DNA of 36,748 bases from Kitasatospora phosalacinea (lineage in GTDB: Bacteria > Actinomycetota > Actinomycetes > Streptomycetales > Streptomycetaceae), in contig NZ_JNWZ01000067.1 of NCBI RefSeq assembly GCF_000716545.1, positions 1-36,748 of the forward strand, given 5' to 3'. The notes under the pieces were generated by a model. That model saw only the letters and a program-made list of their open reading frames with translations, did no database searches and had not been told where the DNA came from. Of the stretch, positions 25,277 through 33,377 are shown in pieces (within the stretch, counting starts at the first letter, position 1; each line of letters starts with the position of its first letter). Position numbers and translations under genes: made by a program.

Positions 25277-26005
25277 ATGACCATCCAGCGCGAGGCGCAC
25301 GCGGACGACGGGCAGCCGGTGGCCGGGCACCGGGCGGTCGGTGAGCGGCGCCGGCTGGCGGCGCTGTGGAGCGCCGTCGGACTGCTCGCGGTCGGCGGGG
25401 TCTGGGTGGTCTCGACCCCGCACCACGGGGACGCGGGGGCGTCGACGCCCTCCGGGGACAAGTCGGCCACCGCCCCGGCCGTCGCGGGCCAGCCCGTGCC
25501 GCCGCTGACGGAGTCCCAGTCCTTCGTCTCGGAGCGGTACTTCCCCGCCCAGCGGGTCTACGAGTACGACAACTACCGGGCGCACCGTTCGGCCTCCCGG
25601 GAGGGGGCGGACTGCAAGGACGCCCAGGGCGACAAGACCCGGGACGTGCTGGCGGACCTGGCCTGCCAGGGCTGGATCGAGGTCGCGCTCACCAGGGCCG
25701 ACCAGCCGGTGGTCTCCAGCGTCACGGTGCTGCGCTTCCTCGACGCGGACGCCGCGGCCAAGGCCCTGCAGACCGTCCGGGAGCGGGTCGGAGAGTTCGA
25801 ATTCGCCTACCCGGACGGGCTGTCGGCCCCGGCCGCGGGTGCCAAGCCGATGTCGGCGGCCAAGGTCGAACTGGTCGGCCACCACATCACGCTGACCGTC
25901 TCGCGCTACCTCGACCACCGGGCCGGCGAGGCGCCGGACGAGGTGCTCAGGGCGAGCAACCGGTCCGCCGCGGCGGTCGCCGGCCTGCCGTTCATGTGGA
26001 TGTAG
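25277..26005 (+). CDS. Single-pass membrane-anchored protein of unknown function
   Basis: A 242-residue protein with a short cytoplasmic N-terminus ending in an Arg cluster (24-26), one membrane segment at about 27-46, a Thr/Pro/Ala linker, and an extracellular domain of roughly 170 residues. The outer domain has two Cys (GADCKDAQ and ADLACQGW) that could form a disulfide, and the segment EVALTRADQPVVSSVTVLRFLDADAA. This resembles uncharacterised secreted proteins of Streptomyces, and I recognise no enzymatic motif. ATG at 25277 appears to be leaderless. Its last 14 bases overlap the convergent transporter gene. Confidence 0.75.
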   Translation: MTIQREAHADDGQPVAGHRAVGERRRLAALWSAVGLLAVGGVWVVSTPHHGDAGASTPSGDKSATAPAVAGQPVPPLTESQSFVSERYFPAQRVYEYDNYRAHRSASREGADCKDAQGDKTRDVLADLACQGWIEVALTRADQPVVSSVTVLRFLDADAAAKALQTVRERVGEFEFAYPDGLSAPAAGAKPMSAAKVELVGHHITLTVSRYLDHRAGEAPDEVLRASNRSAAAVAGLPFMWM

Positions 26006-27221
26006 CACCTGCGGCGGCGCCGCGCGCGGTCACCCGCAGCAGCACCCCGGCGGCCAGCGCCAGCACCGCCGCCAGCACGAACACCGGCGCCGCGCCCAGC
26101 GGCAGCACCACCCCGCCCAGCACGCTGCCCGCGCCGATGCCCAGGTAGATGCCGGAGGAGTTCAGCGACACCAGCAGCGGCCCCTGCTCGGGGGCGGCCG
26201 ACAGCAGGCGCAACTGCTGCGGCGGCGTCTGGCACCAACTGCTCGCGCCCCACAGGAACACCAGCACCCCGACCACGGCCACCCCCGCCCGGACGTGCCC
26301 GGCCGCCAGACCGGCCAGCACCGCGAACGCCGCCGCCATCGCCGCGTACCCGGCCGTCAGCACCCGCACCGGCCCCCGCCGGTCGGCGAACCGCCCGGCC
26401 AGCAGGTTCCCCGCCACCGCGCCCGCCCCGTACAGCAGCAGCGCCACCACCACCGCCGTCCGCCCGGAGACCCCGACGGCGTCCAGCACCGGCACGCTGT
26501 ACGAGTACGGGACGTAGCAGGCGGCCATCCCGAGCACCGTCAGCGGCAGCACCGTGAGCACCCCCGGGCGGCGCAGCGCCGCCAGCCGGGTGCGCAGCGG
26601 GACCGGCTCGGTGCCCGGCAGCGCGGGCAGCGCCAGGCGCACCGCGAGCGCGCACAGCGCGGTCAGCGCGGCGACCGCCCCCAGCGCGGCCCGCCAGCCC
26701 AGCCCGACGGCGGCCACCCGGCCCAGCGGCACGCCGAGCGCGGTGGCCGCCGTCAGCCCGCCGATCACCACCGCCAGCGCCCGCCCGCGCCGTTCGGGCC
26801 GCACCAGCGCCGCCGCGGTGGCCCCCGCGGTGGGGGTGAACGCGGCCGCGCCGAGCGCCGCGAGCACCCGGCCGGCCAGCAGCACCGGGTAGTTCGGGGC
26901 GAGCCCGGTGAGCGCGTTCGCGGCGGCCAGCAGCACCAGCGCGCCGGTCAGCAGGGTGCGCCGGGGCAGCCGGGCGGTGGCCACCGCGAGCAGCGGCGAG
27001 GCCAGCGCGTACACGGCGGCGAACAGGCTCACCGACTGCCCGGCGGCGGAGGTCGACACGTGCAGCGAGTCGGCCACCGCGGGCAGGAAGCCGGCGGTGA
27101 CGAAGGCGTCGGTGCCGACCGCGAAGGTGCCGAGGGCGAGGACGGCGGCGAGGCCGAGGCCGGCCGAGGGCGGCGGCGGGGCGGGGGCCGGTGCGGGTGG
27201 GGCCTTGAGCGCTTCGGTCAC
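25992..27221 (-). CDS. MFS transporter, DHA1 family (drug or metabolite efflux)
   Basis: A 409-residue protein with about 12 membrane segments after a Pro/Ala-rich cytoplasmic start. It has the TM1 pattern LALGTFAVGTDAFVTAGFLPAVADSLHVSTSAAGQ and LAGRVLAALGAAAFTPTAGATAAALVRPERRGRALAVVIGG, which mark the AraJ/Bcr-like DHA1 efflux proteins. The substrate is unknown. GTG start at 27221 with a GAAGGGA ribosome site. It is on the same strand as the Rrf2-type regulator gene upstream, and two inverted repeats lie before it, so efflux is probably switched by that regulator. Its 3' end overlaps the neighbouring gene by 14 bases, tail to tail. Confidence 0.9.
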   Translation of the reverse strand: MTEALKAPPAPAPAPPPPSAGLGLAAVLALGTFAVGTDAFVTAGFLPAVADSLHVSTSAAGQSVSLFAAVYALASPLLAVATARLPRRTLLTGALVLLAAANALTGLAPNYPVLLAGRVLAALGAAAFTPTAGATAAALVRPERRGRALAVVIGGLTAATALGVPLGRVAAVGLGWRAALGAVAALTALCALAVRLALPALPGTEPVPLRTRLAALRRPGVLTVLPLTVLGMAACYVPYSYSVPVLDAVGVSGRTAVVVALLLYGAGAVAGNLLAGRFADRRGPVRVLTAGYAAMAAAFAVLAGLAAGHVRAGVAVVGVLVFLWGASSWCQTPPQQLRLLSAAPEQGPLLVSLNSSGIYLGIGAGSVLGGVVLPLGAAPVFVLAAVLALAAGVLLRVTARGAAAGATST

Positions 27222-27274
27222 GGGAAGGGTCCCTTCGGGCTTCGGACTTCGGGCTTCGAACTTCTGGCGGGAAG

Positions 27275-27326
27275 GATTCGGGACATCTGGTGTCCTGAAT
27301 CATTCGGGACATGCTGTATCCGGAAT
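27275..27326. promoter_or_regulatory. Twin inverted repeats, putative Rrf2 operators before the MFS gene
   Basis: Site 1: GATTCGGGACA (27275-27285) and TGTCCTGAATC (27291-27301), ten of eleven bases matching. Site 2: ATTCGGGACAT (27302-27312) and GTATCCGGAAT (27316-27326), eight of eleven. The left arms are identical and 26 bases apart. A related repeat is found at the Rrf2 gene start. Confidence 0.6.
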
Positions 27327-27370
27327 TGCCGGACGCGGAAGGACCGGTCCGGTCGGCGGACGTTCGGACG

Positions 27371-27862
27371 TCAGACGGAACTACCGGCCAGCCGCGCGTA
27401 GTTGGCGCGGATCCTGGCCACCGACGCGGCCGGGGTGCCGGCCGCCAGGTCGGCCACGGTCTGTGCGGACAGCTCGCGCCGCCAGGCCAGTTCGGCCCGG
27501 CGCATCGCGGTGGAGACCCCGCACGGGCGGGCGAACTCGCGGACCGCCGCCCCCTCCGCGCCCGCCCCCCGCTGCCGGATCTCGGCGCAGGAGAACAACG
27601 GGTCCGGGCCCTCGACGGCGGCCACCACGTCCATCACGGTGATCCGCTCCGGCGCGCGGGCCAGCCGCACCCCGCCGCGCGGTCCGGGGGCGGAGGTCAA
27701 CAGCCCGGCCCGGGTGAGCCGTTGCAGCACCTTGTTCAGGTACGTCGGCGACAGCTCGAACATCGCCGCGAGCCGGGCCGAGGGCACCGGGTCCGCGCCA
27801 CCCACCCAGGCCAGGGTGAGGCAGCAGTGCAGCCCCCACTCCACGCCTTCGCTCGTCCGCAT
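27371..27862 (-). CDS. Rrf2 family transcriptional regulator
   Basis: A 163-residue Rrf2 protein with the winged helix at the N-terminus: SEGVEWGLHCCLTLAWV, LAAMFELSPTYLNKVLQRLTRAGLLTSAPGPRGGVRLAR, which is the family signature. Cys13, Cys14, Cys92 and Cys114 are present, but not the closely spaced three-Cys pattern of the Fe-S members (IscR, NsrR). A thiol-based or ligand response is therefore more likely. A TACCAT -10 lies seven bases before the ATG, so the transcript may be leaderless. It probably controls the adjacent MFS exporter and itself. Confidence 0.88.
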   Translation of the reverse strand: MRTSEGVEWGLHCCLTLAWVGGADPVPSARLAAMFELSPTYLNKVLQRLTRAGLLTSAPGPRGGVRLARAPERITVMDVVAAVEGPDPLFSCAEIRQRGAGAEGAAVREFARPCGVSTAMRRAELAWRRELSAQTVADLAAGTPAASVARIRANYARLAGSSV

Positions 27863-27887
27863 ATTCAGGATGGTAGCTATCCGGAAC
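27863..27887. promoter_or_regulatory. Putative autoregulatory Rrf2 site
   Basis: ATTCAGGAT (27863-27871) and ATCCGGAAC (27879-27887) form a seven-of-nine inverted repeat with a 7-base spacer. It overlaps the predicted -10 of the Rrf2 gene and resembles the repeats before the MFS gene. Confidence 0.5.
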
Positions 27888-28012
27888 CCCGCCGCGCCAG
27901 CAGCCCTGCTCCCGACCCTCCCGGCCCTCCCGACCGGGCGTCCCCCGCCCCCTGCCCCGCCGCCCCGCCGCCCCGGCGCCGCAGGCCCGGGCCCGGGCGC
28001 CGGGGTCCGGGC

Positions 28013-28429
28013 TCAACCGCCCAGCTGCTCCCGGACGCGCCGCGAGGGGGAGAAGACGTACAGGTCGAGGACGGCGGGGATCTCGGCCAGGCCGGGGCCG
28101 CCCGCCTCGATCCAGGCGGTGATGTCGGCGGACGCGTCGCGGTCGTTGACCAGCCCGAGCCAGACCGGCCGCCCGCCCGCCCGGCGGCCCTCCGCGGAGG
28201 GCTGCACCACGACCACGTTGGCGTGCTCGCAGGCGTCCAGGCAGGACACCGGGCGGACGGTGGCCACCTCCGCGAGGGCGCCGCGCAGTTCGGCGAGCTG
28301 GGCGGCGTGGTCGAGCTTCGGCACCTTCGGCGTGCCGCAGCAGCAGCCCCGGCAGACCGAGACGGTGCACCGGGCGGCCGCGCCCCGCTCGGGGGCCTCG
28401 GCGGTCTTCGTGCGGGCGCGACGGCTCAT
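28013..28429 (-). CDS. Thioredoxin-like (2Fe-2S) ferredoxin domain protein
   Basis: A 138-residue protein with the thioredoxin-like ferredoxin pattern. A first Cys group is at 26 and 29-31 (VCRGCCCG). About 32 residues later come Cys63 and Cys67 (SCLDACEHANVVVV). This spacing matches 2Fe-2S proteins related to the NuoE-type and Shethna ferredoxins. The remaining 70 residues include WLGLVNDRDASADITAWIEAGGPG, found in actinobacterial proteins annotated as 2Fe-2S ferredoxins of unknown partner. The ATG at 28429 is well defined. It lies between the Rrf2 gene and the metal ATPase gene on the same strand, with an 82-base gap to the latter. Confidence 0.8.
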   Translation of the reverse strand: MSRRARTKTAEAPERGAAARCTVSVCRGCCCGTPKVPKLDHAAQLAELRGALAEVATVRPVSCLDACEHANVVVVQPSAEGRRAGGRPVWLGLVNDRDASADITAWIEAGGPGLAEIPAVLDLYVFSPSRRVREQLGG

Positions 28430-28511
28430 CGGGCACTTCCGGCGTTCTCGATCACGGTGGTCACGGCGGCGACCCTACCCCGCGCTGCCGGAGCGCACCC
28501 GCCCCGGCCGC

Positions 28512-30473
28512 TCACCGCCCCGCCCCCGGAACCGCACCGGCGGCCCGCCGCCACGCGGCGTCGCGCAGCAGGCGCAGCCCGTTCAGCCCGACCAGGACGG
28601 TGGACCCCTCGTGGCCGAGCACGCCCAGCGGCAGCGGCAGGGTCCCGGCCAGGTCCCACACCACCAGGACGCCGATGAACACCGAGGCGATCACCAGGTT
28701 CTGCGCCACCAGCGAGCGGGCCCGCCGGGAGAGCGCCACCACCGCCGGTACGGTGGCCAGTTCGTCGCGGACGACCACCGCGTCGGCGGTCTCCAGCGCG
28801 AGGTCGGAGCCGGCCCCGCCCATCGCGACACCGACGTGCGCGGCCGCCAGCGCGGGCGCGTCGTTGACGCCGTCGCCCACCACCAGCACCCGCCGCCCGG
28901 CAGCCTCCCACTCCCGCACCGCCGCGACCTTGTCCTGCGGCAGCAGCGCGGCCCGGACCTCGGTGATCCCGGCCTCCGCCGCCAACTTCCCGGCCGCGCG
29001 CGGATTGTCACCGGTGAGCAGCACCGGGGCCGTCCCGGTCAGGGCGCCCAGCGCGGCCACGGTGGCGGCCGCGTCGGGCCGCAGCCGGTCGGCGACGCCC
29101 AGCACGCCCACCGGCGCGCCGTCCCGGGAGACCAGCACGGCCGTCCGGCCCGCCGCCTCCAACTCCGCGACGCCGGCCAGCGGTCCGGTCGGTGCGGTGA
29201 CCGCGACGGCGTGCCCGGCGACGGTCGCGCTGACGCCCACGCCGGGGGTGGAGGCGAAGTCGGTGGCGGCGGCCGGGGTCAGGCCGCGCTCGCGGGCGGC
29301 GGCCAGCACGGCGCGGGCCAGCGGGTGCTCGCTGCGGTGCTCGACGGCGGCCGCCAGCGCCAGCAGCCCGTCCTCGTCCAGGCCGGAGCCGGGCAGCGGG
29401 CGGACGTCGGTGACGCGGGGCGTGCCCTCGGTGAGGGTGCCGGTCTTGTCGAGCGCGGCGGCGTCCACCCGGCCCAGGCGCTCCATCACCACGGCCGACT
29501 TCACCAGCACGCCGTGCCGTCCGGCGTTGGCGATCGCCGACAGCAGCGGCGGCATGGTCGCCAGCACCACCGCGCACGGCGAGGCCACGATCATGAACGT
29601 CATCGCGCGCAGCAGCGAGTCGGTGAAGGCCGCGCCGACCAGCAGCGGCACCGCGAACACCGCCACGGTGGCGGCCACCATGCCCAGCGAGTACCGCTGC
29701 TCGACCTTCTCGATGAACAGCTGCGTGGGCGCCTTGGTCTCCGAGGCCTCCTCGACGAGCCGCACGATCCGGGCGATCACCGAGTCCGCGGCGTCCCGCT
29801 CCACCCGCACCCGCAGCGCGCCGGTGCCGTTCAGCGTCCCGGCGAACACCTCGTCGCCGGCCCGCTTGGCGACCGGCAGCGGCTCGCCGGTGATGGACGC
29901 CTGGTCGGCCTCGCTCGCCCCGTCCAGCACCCGGCCGTCCGCACCGATCCGCTCGCCGGGGCGCACCAGCACCACGTCGCCGACCGCCAACCCGTCGACC
30001 GGGACGGTCTGTTCGCCGCCGTCGGCGGACAGCCGGGTCGCCGTGGCCGGAGCCAGGTCGAGCAGGCCGCGCACCGAGTCGGCGGTCCGTGCGGTGGCCA
30101 GCGCCTCCAGCGCGCCGGAGGTGGCGAAGATGACGATCAGCAGCGCGCCGTCCAGCACCTGCCCGACCGCGGCCGCGCCCAGCGCGGCCACGACCATCAG
30201 CAGGTCGACGTCGAGGGTCTTCTCGCGCAGCGCCCGCAGCCCGGCCCAGCCGGGCTCCCAGCCGCCGCACGCGTAGGCCAGCGCGTACGGCGGGCCCCAG
30301 GCCCAGGCCGGGGCGCCGGACAGTTGCAGCGGCAGCGCCAGCAGGAACAGCGCCAGCGCGGCGGCGGCCCACCGGGCCTCGGGCAGCGCCAGGACCCGGG
30401 TGCGGCGGCGCGGCGTGGGGCCCGCCGGGGCGGCGGACCCGTCGGTCGGGCGCTCGATCAGGGTGGAGGACAT
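28512..30473 (-). CDS. P1B-4-type metal-exporting ATPase (CtpJ/CtpD-like, Co/Ni/Fe)
   Basis: A 653-residue P-type ATPase that would pump divalent transition metals out of the cell. The phosphorylated Asp is in DKTGT at 342-346. TGE is at 195-197, GDGVNDAPAL lies in the hinge, and the HP dipeptide is in SEHPLARAV. The metal-site motifs are diagnostic: SPC at 298-300 in the transmembrane helix where Cu and Zn pumps have CPC, and HEGST at 621-625 in the last helix pair. Together they define subgroup P1B-4, which transports Co(II), Ni(II) or Fe(II). No N-terminal metal-binding domain is seen, as usual for this group. The ATG at 30473 is preferred over an upstream one lying inside the operator. 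It is divergent from nmtR. Confidence 0.93.
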   Translation of the reverse strand: MSSTLIERPTDGSAAPAGPTPRRRTRVLALPEARWAAAALALFLLALPLQLSGAPAWAWGPPYALAYACGGWEPGWAGLRALREKTLDVDLLMVVAALGAAAVGQVLDGALLIVIFATSGALEALATARTADSVRGLLDLAPATATRLSADGGEQTVPVDGLAVGDVVLVRPGERIGADGRVLDGASEADQASITGEPLPVAKRAGDEVFAGTLNGTGALRVRVERDAADSVIARIVRLVEEASETKAPTQLFIEKVEQRYSLGMVAATVAVFAVPLLVGAAFTDSLLRAMTFMIVASPCAVVLATMPPLLSAIANAGRHGVLVKSAVVMERLGRVDAAALDKTGTLTEGTPRVTDVRPLPGSGLDEDGLLALAAAVEHRSEHPLARAVLAAARERGLTPAAATDFASTPGVGVSATVAGHAVAVTAPTGPLAGVAELEAAGRTAVLVSRDGAPVGVLGVADRLRPDAAATVAALGALTGTAPVLLTGDNPRAAGKLAAEAGITEVRAALLPQDKVAAVREWEAAGRRVLVVGDGVNDAPALAAAHVGVAMGGAGSDLALETADAVVVRDELATVPAVVALSRRARSLVAQNLVIASVFIGVLVVWDLAGTLPLPLGVLGHEGSTVLVGLNGLRLLRDAAWRRAAGAVPGAGR

Positions 30474-30523
30474 GGCAGCGGGGTTCCTCGAAGGGGGAGC
30501 GGGGGAACGACCCGGCCACCATA

Positions 30524-30549
30524 CATGAACATATGAAGGCTCGTTCATG
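30524..30549. promoter_or_regulatory. NmtR operator in the divergent nmtR / ATPase promoter
   Basis: ATGAA-ggctcg-TTCAT (30533-30548) is the ArsR/SmtB-type TGAA-N6-TTCA site. An overlapping perfect repeat CATGAAC (30524-30530) / GTTCATG (30543-30549) shares the right arm, so there are two TGAA half-sites 8 bases apart. Confidence 0.75.
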
Positions 30550-30571
30550 CGTGCGTTGTACGATGGTCGGC

Positions 30572-30949
30572 ATGGGTCACGGAGCTTCCCCCACCAAGAG
30601 CGCCCTCCCGCGCACCCCGCTGGACGCCGACAGCGCCGCCCGGATCGCCACCACGCTCCAGGCCCTCGCCACCCCCTCCCGGCTGCTGATCCTCTCCCGC
30701 CTGCGCGAGGGCCCCTGCGCCGCCACCGAACTCGCCCACGCCGCCGGCCTGGAGCAGTCCGCCTGCTCGCACCAGCTGCGCCTGCTGCGCAACCTCGGCT
30801 TGGTGGTCGGCCGCCGCAACGGCCGCTCGGTGGTCTACGAGCTGTACGACAACCACGTCGCCGCCCTCCTCGACCACGCCGTCTACCACAGCGAACACCT
30901 GCGGCTGGGCCTCAGCGACGCCGCCCCCGACGACCTCGACGCGCCCTGA
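30572..30949 (+). CDS. nmtR: NmtR-type nickel/cobalt-sensing ArsR repressor
   Basis: A 125-residue ArsR/SmtB repressor very close to Mycobacterium tuberculosis NmtR: it starts MGHG and shares LDADSAARIATTLQALATPSRL, LEQSACSHQLRLLRNLGLVVG and YHSEHLRLGLSD. The metal ligands of the alpha-5 site are present as Asp93, His95, His106 and His109. The N-terminal Gly2-His3 that completes the Ni/Co site in NmtR is also there, which fixes the start at 30572 rather than an earlier ATG. In M. tuberculosis NmtR controls the P1B-4 pump CtpJ, and the same pairing is seen here in divergent form. A TACGAT -10 ends eight bases before the ATG, so the transcript may be leaderless. Confidence 0.93.
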   Translation: MGHGASPTKSALPRTPLDADSAARIATTLQALATPSRLLILSRLREGPCAATELAHAAGLEQSACSHQLRLLRNLGLVVGRRNGRSVVYELYDNHVAALLDHAVYHSEHLRLGLSDAAPDDLDAP

Positions 30950-30999
30950 CCCCGGCCCCGCGCGGGCAGCACCGGCAAGCCCCCGGGACGGCGGACGGC

Positions 31000-31047
31000 A
31001 CCGGGCCGCCCGGCCGCCCCCTGGGGGACGCGGCCGGGCGGCCCGGT
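31000..31047. terminator. Bidirectional 16-bp-stem terminator between nmtR and xylanase
   Basis: ACCGGGCCGCCCGGCC (31000-31015) pairs perfectly with GGCCGGGCGGCCCGGT (31032-31047). The 16-base loop can fold further through CCCC/GGGG. It lies between two convergent genes. Confidence 0.88.
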
Positions 31048-31063
31048 GCCCGGTGGTGCCCGG

Positions 31064-32152
31064 TCAGCTCGCGGTGCAGGCGAGGGCCGGAGCGGTGTTG
31101 GTGCCGCTGTAGTTGGCGTTGAAGCCGAAGCTGGTGGTGCCGCCCGCCGCGATGCTGCCGTTGTAGGCGGCGTTGTTCACCGTGACGACCTGGCCGGACT
31201 GGGTGTAGGTGCCGCTCCAGAGGTTGGTGACCGTCTGGTTGCCGGCGTAGGTCATGGTGACCTTCCAGCCGTTGGTGGCGGTGGACCCGTTGTTCTTGAC
31301 GGTCACCGCGCCGGTGTAGCCGGCGCCCCAGTCGGACGCGTTGGTGAAGGTCGCGGTGCAGCCGCTGCCGCCGGTGGAGCCGGACGGGCTGGGCGACGGA
31401 CTCGGCGAGGGGCTGGTGCTGCCGGACGGGCTGGGCGACGGGCTGGAGGTGCCGCCCCCGTGGCTGACCGTGATGTTGGAGCTGCCGCTGCTGCCGTAGC
31501 CCTCGGTGGCCAGGATCTGGTAGTTCGGGGTGCCGAGGTTCAGGCCCGCCTTCGCCCAGGCGGTGAAGAAGTTGGACACGGTGATGGTGCCACCGGTGCG
31601 CTTCGACTGGCGGATCGCCCAGAACTGCGTGAAGTTCGAGTGGTCCCCCTCGATGGAGGGCGCGTTGGTGCGCTGCGTCGAGTACAGGTCGTACGTGCTG
31701 CCGTCGCTGATGACCGAGCCCAGCTTGGTGGCGCCCGAACTCGGGTTGTAGTTGCCGTAGTTGTCGACGATGTAGTACTCGATGAGCGGGTTGGTGGTCC
31801 AGCCGTACAGCGACAGGTAGCAGTTGCCGTTGCAGTTGAACGTGCCCGAGTAGGTCACGGGGTCGGTGCCGCCGGGGTTCCAGCCCTTGCCGGCGACGAA
31901 GTTGGTGACGTTGTTCCACGTGGTGCTGTACTGGCCGCCGGCGCCCAGGGTCATGGACGCCTGGCCGCTGTTCTGGCTCCAGAACGAGTAGAAGTACCCG
32001 TTGTTGGTGCCGGTGCTGTTCGACGAGACGGTCGTGTCGGCGTTCGCCGAGGTGGGGATGGTGAGCACGGCTGCGAAGGCCACGGCAAGGACGGACGCCT
32101 TGCCGGCGAGCCGGGAGAGGCGGCTGCCTCGGGTGGGACGGATGGGCTTCAC
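31064..32152 (-). CDS. Secreted GH11 endo-1,4-beta-xylanase with CBM2
   Basis: A 362-residue modular xylanase. Signal peptide to about residue 38 (basic start, hydrophobic core, ANA). The GH11 catalytic domain spans about 39-228: nucleophile Glu125 in [13 protein letters not shown], and acid/base Glu217 in [16 protein letters not shown] Ser/Pro/Gly linker follows at about 232-264, then a family 2 carbohydrate-binding module (265-362) bracketed by Cys near its two ends (GCTATF and ACTAS), with the surface Trp residues that bind cellulose or xylan. It cleaves internal bonds of xylan outside the cell. GTG start with GAGGAA eight bases upstream, and a good promoter 175-203 bases upstream. Confidence 0.95.
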   Translation of the reverse strand: MKPIRPTRGSRLSRLAGKASVLAVAFAAVLTIPTSANADTTVSSNSTGTNNGYFYSFWSQNSGQASMTLGAGGQYSTTWNNVTNFVAGKGWNPGGTDPVTYSGTFNCNGNCYLSLYGWTTNPLIEYYIVDNYGNYNPSSGATKLGSVISDGSTYDLYSTQRTNAPSIEGDHSNFTQFWAIRQSKRTGGTITVSNFFTAWAKAGLNLGTPNYQILATEGYGSSGSSNITVSHGGGTSSPSPSPSGSTSPSPSPSPSPSGSTGGSGCTATFTNASDWGAGYTGAVTVKNNGSTATNGWKVTMTYAGNQTVTNLWSGTYTQSGQVVTVNNAAYNGSIAAGGTTSFGFNANYSGTNTAPALACTAS

Positions 32153-32326
32153 GTGTGTGCTTCCTCTTCGTGGGGGCTGACGGAAGGGGTGCGGTGTGGC
32201 GTGACCCGGCGCAGCGCCGCGGCCGGGGTGGCGGCCGACGCGTGCGGGCGTCGTGCGACCGGGCGGGGGTGGCCGGTCGCGGTGGTCGACCTGGATCGGC
32301 GGTCGTGGGGTCTGCCGATGGCGACG

Positions 32327-32355
32327 ATGCTGGCCCGCACCTGTCGGACTGTCAA
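32327..32355 (-). promoter_or_regulatory. Xylanase promoter with adjacent inverted repeat
   Basis: On the minus strand a perfect TTGACA (32355-32350) and CAGCAT (32332-32327) are 17 bases apart. Immediately upstream of the -35, TTTCG (32359-32363) and CGAAA (32373-32377) form an inverted repeat resembling spread-out halves of the xylanase control element CGAAACTTTCG. Confidence 0.65.
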
Positions 32356-32527
32356 CACTTTCGACACGCTTGCGAAATGACCTGGAGCGGGCGGGGAGTC
32401 ACCCCGTCGGAAGTATCCCCTGTTCAGAGCCTGTTTTTGGCGCCGCACCTGCCTGGTCGGGCAATTTCGAGGGAGTGACAGGTGGCGGTGCCCGGAAAGA
32501 ACGGCAACCTGGGAGGGCCATTTCACT

Positions 32528-32538
32528 CGAAACTTTCG
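32528..32538. promoter_or_regulatory. CGAAACTTTCG element of Streptomyces xylanase genes
   Basis: An exact copy of the 11-base sequence reported upstream of S. lividans xylanase genes and linked to xylan-dependent control. Here it is about 375 bases upstream of the GH11 start, farther than expected, so its role for this gene is uncertain. Confidence 0.45.
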
Positions 32539-32651
32539 CACCTTCGGTCGATCGCTCCGGCCGGACGGCCCGGATGTCCGCCGTCCCTTCGGCCACGGGC
32601 TCGCCGTTCGACGGACCCGGCCGACTCCCCGGCGGGTTCGGGACGGCCGGT

Positions 32652-32777
32652 GCCCCCGATCAGCCGGCGGACGACACTCGGCGTGATCGGCGCGTCCCCG
32701 GCGGCGGCCACCCGGGCGGCCGTCAGGGTCTCCTCCAGGCCGCCGTCCTTGGCCGGGAAGCCGCGGAAGCCTGCGGC
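32652..32777 (-). pseudogene. Fragment of a LuxR-type (NarL) response regulator
   Basis: In one minus-strand frame the translation contains AAGFRGFPAKDGGLEETL, then AARVAAAGDAPITPSVVRRLIGG. This matches the end of a receiver domain (A-G-x-x-G-F-x-x-K-D) and the linker (AVRVVAAGDALLSPSVTRRLI) of NarL-family response regulators of Streptomyces. Neither the receiver start with its acidic pocket nor the LuxR helix-turn-helix is found in frame on either side. It is therefore read as the remnant of a broken gene. A chance resemblance cannot be excluded, but the match covers about 40 residues in the right order. Confidence 0.45.
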
Positions 32778-33377
32778 TGGGCCTATACGGTGGTGACCGG
32801 CTGGCACCGGAACGGGTGGAGCGTGCTGGACCATCCGTCCTCGCAGCGTCGGCCCTTGACGGACCGGCTCGAACTCGAGCCGCAGCTGCCGGCTGCGGTC
32901 CGGGGCGGTCCGCGGCCGTTCGGTGAGGTCGTCGAGATCCCACTCGTCCAGGACCTCGAACGCCTCGCCCGGCACGTCGAGAACGACCCTCACCCGATCG
33001 ACCGCCACGCGCGCCTCGCGCGCCGGCACCTCCCGGTGGACGACCGGGAGAACGTCAAGGACGAGCCCGGCTTCGCCCCCGTCCCCGCGCAACCCGGTAC
33101 GGACCACCTCACGGCCGGCGTCCTCGTCCAAGCACCGGAGGACCTGGGCATCACGCACGGCGACGGTCCAGCCCTTACGCCCGTAAACCACCGCGCTCCG
33201 TCACAGTGGAAAGCCAGAGGGCAACACCCGAACGGAGGGGTTGTGGTCAGCCTTCCGAGGGCGTGTCACCGGGCACCGTAACTCGGGCCCGTTCGCGAGC
33301 TGGACGAGGCCCAGGGTCTTCCGAGCCGGGGGCCTGCGGAGACCGCGCGCCCCGTGCGGAGAGGGCGTCCGCCGCGC

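Larger units (their letters stand above)
32153..33377. other. 1.2-kb region without an intact gene
   Basis: It contains the xylanase promoter (32327-32355), a CGAAACTTTCG element (32528-32538) and a decayed response-regulator fragment (about 32652-32777). Open frames over 200 codons exist on both strands at 32.5-33.2 kb, but apart from that fragment they show no family features. GC saturation is visibly lower than in neighbouring genes. Confidence 0.5.

Noticed and set aside
27402..30536. A 1044-codon open frame on the plus strand
   Set aside because: Antisense shadow of the Rrf2, ferredoxin and P1B-4 ATPase genes; low-complexity translation.
31380..31450. Short tandem repeats in the xylanase gene
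   Set aside because: They encode the Ser/Pro linker between catalytic and binding modules, so they are not an independent repeat element or CRISPR-like array.
33192..33377. Possible small gene between the response-regulator remnant and TetR
   Set aside because: Open frames here lack a ribosome site and any recognisable composition.
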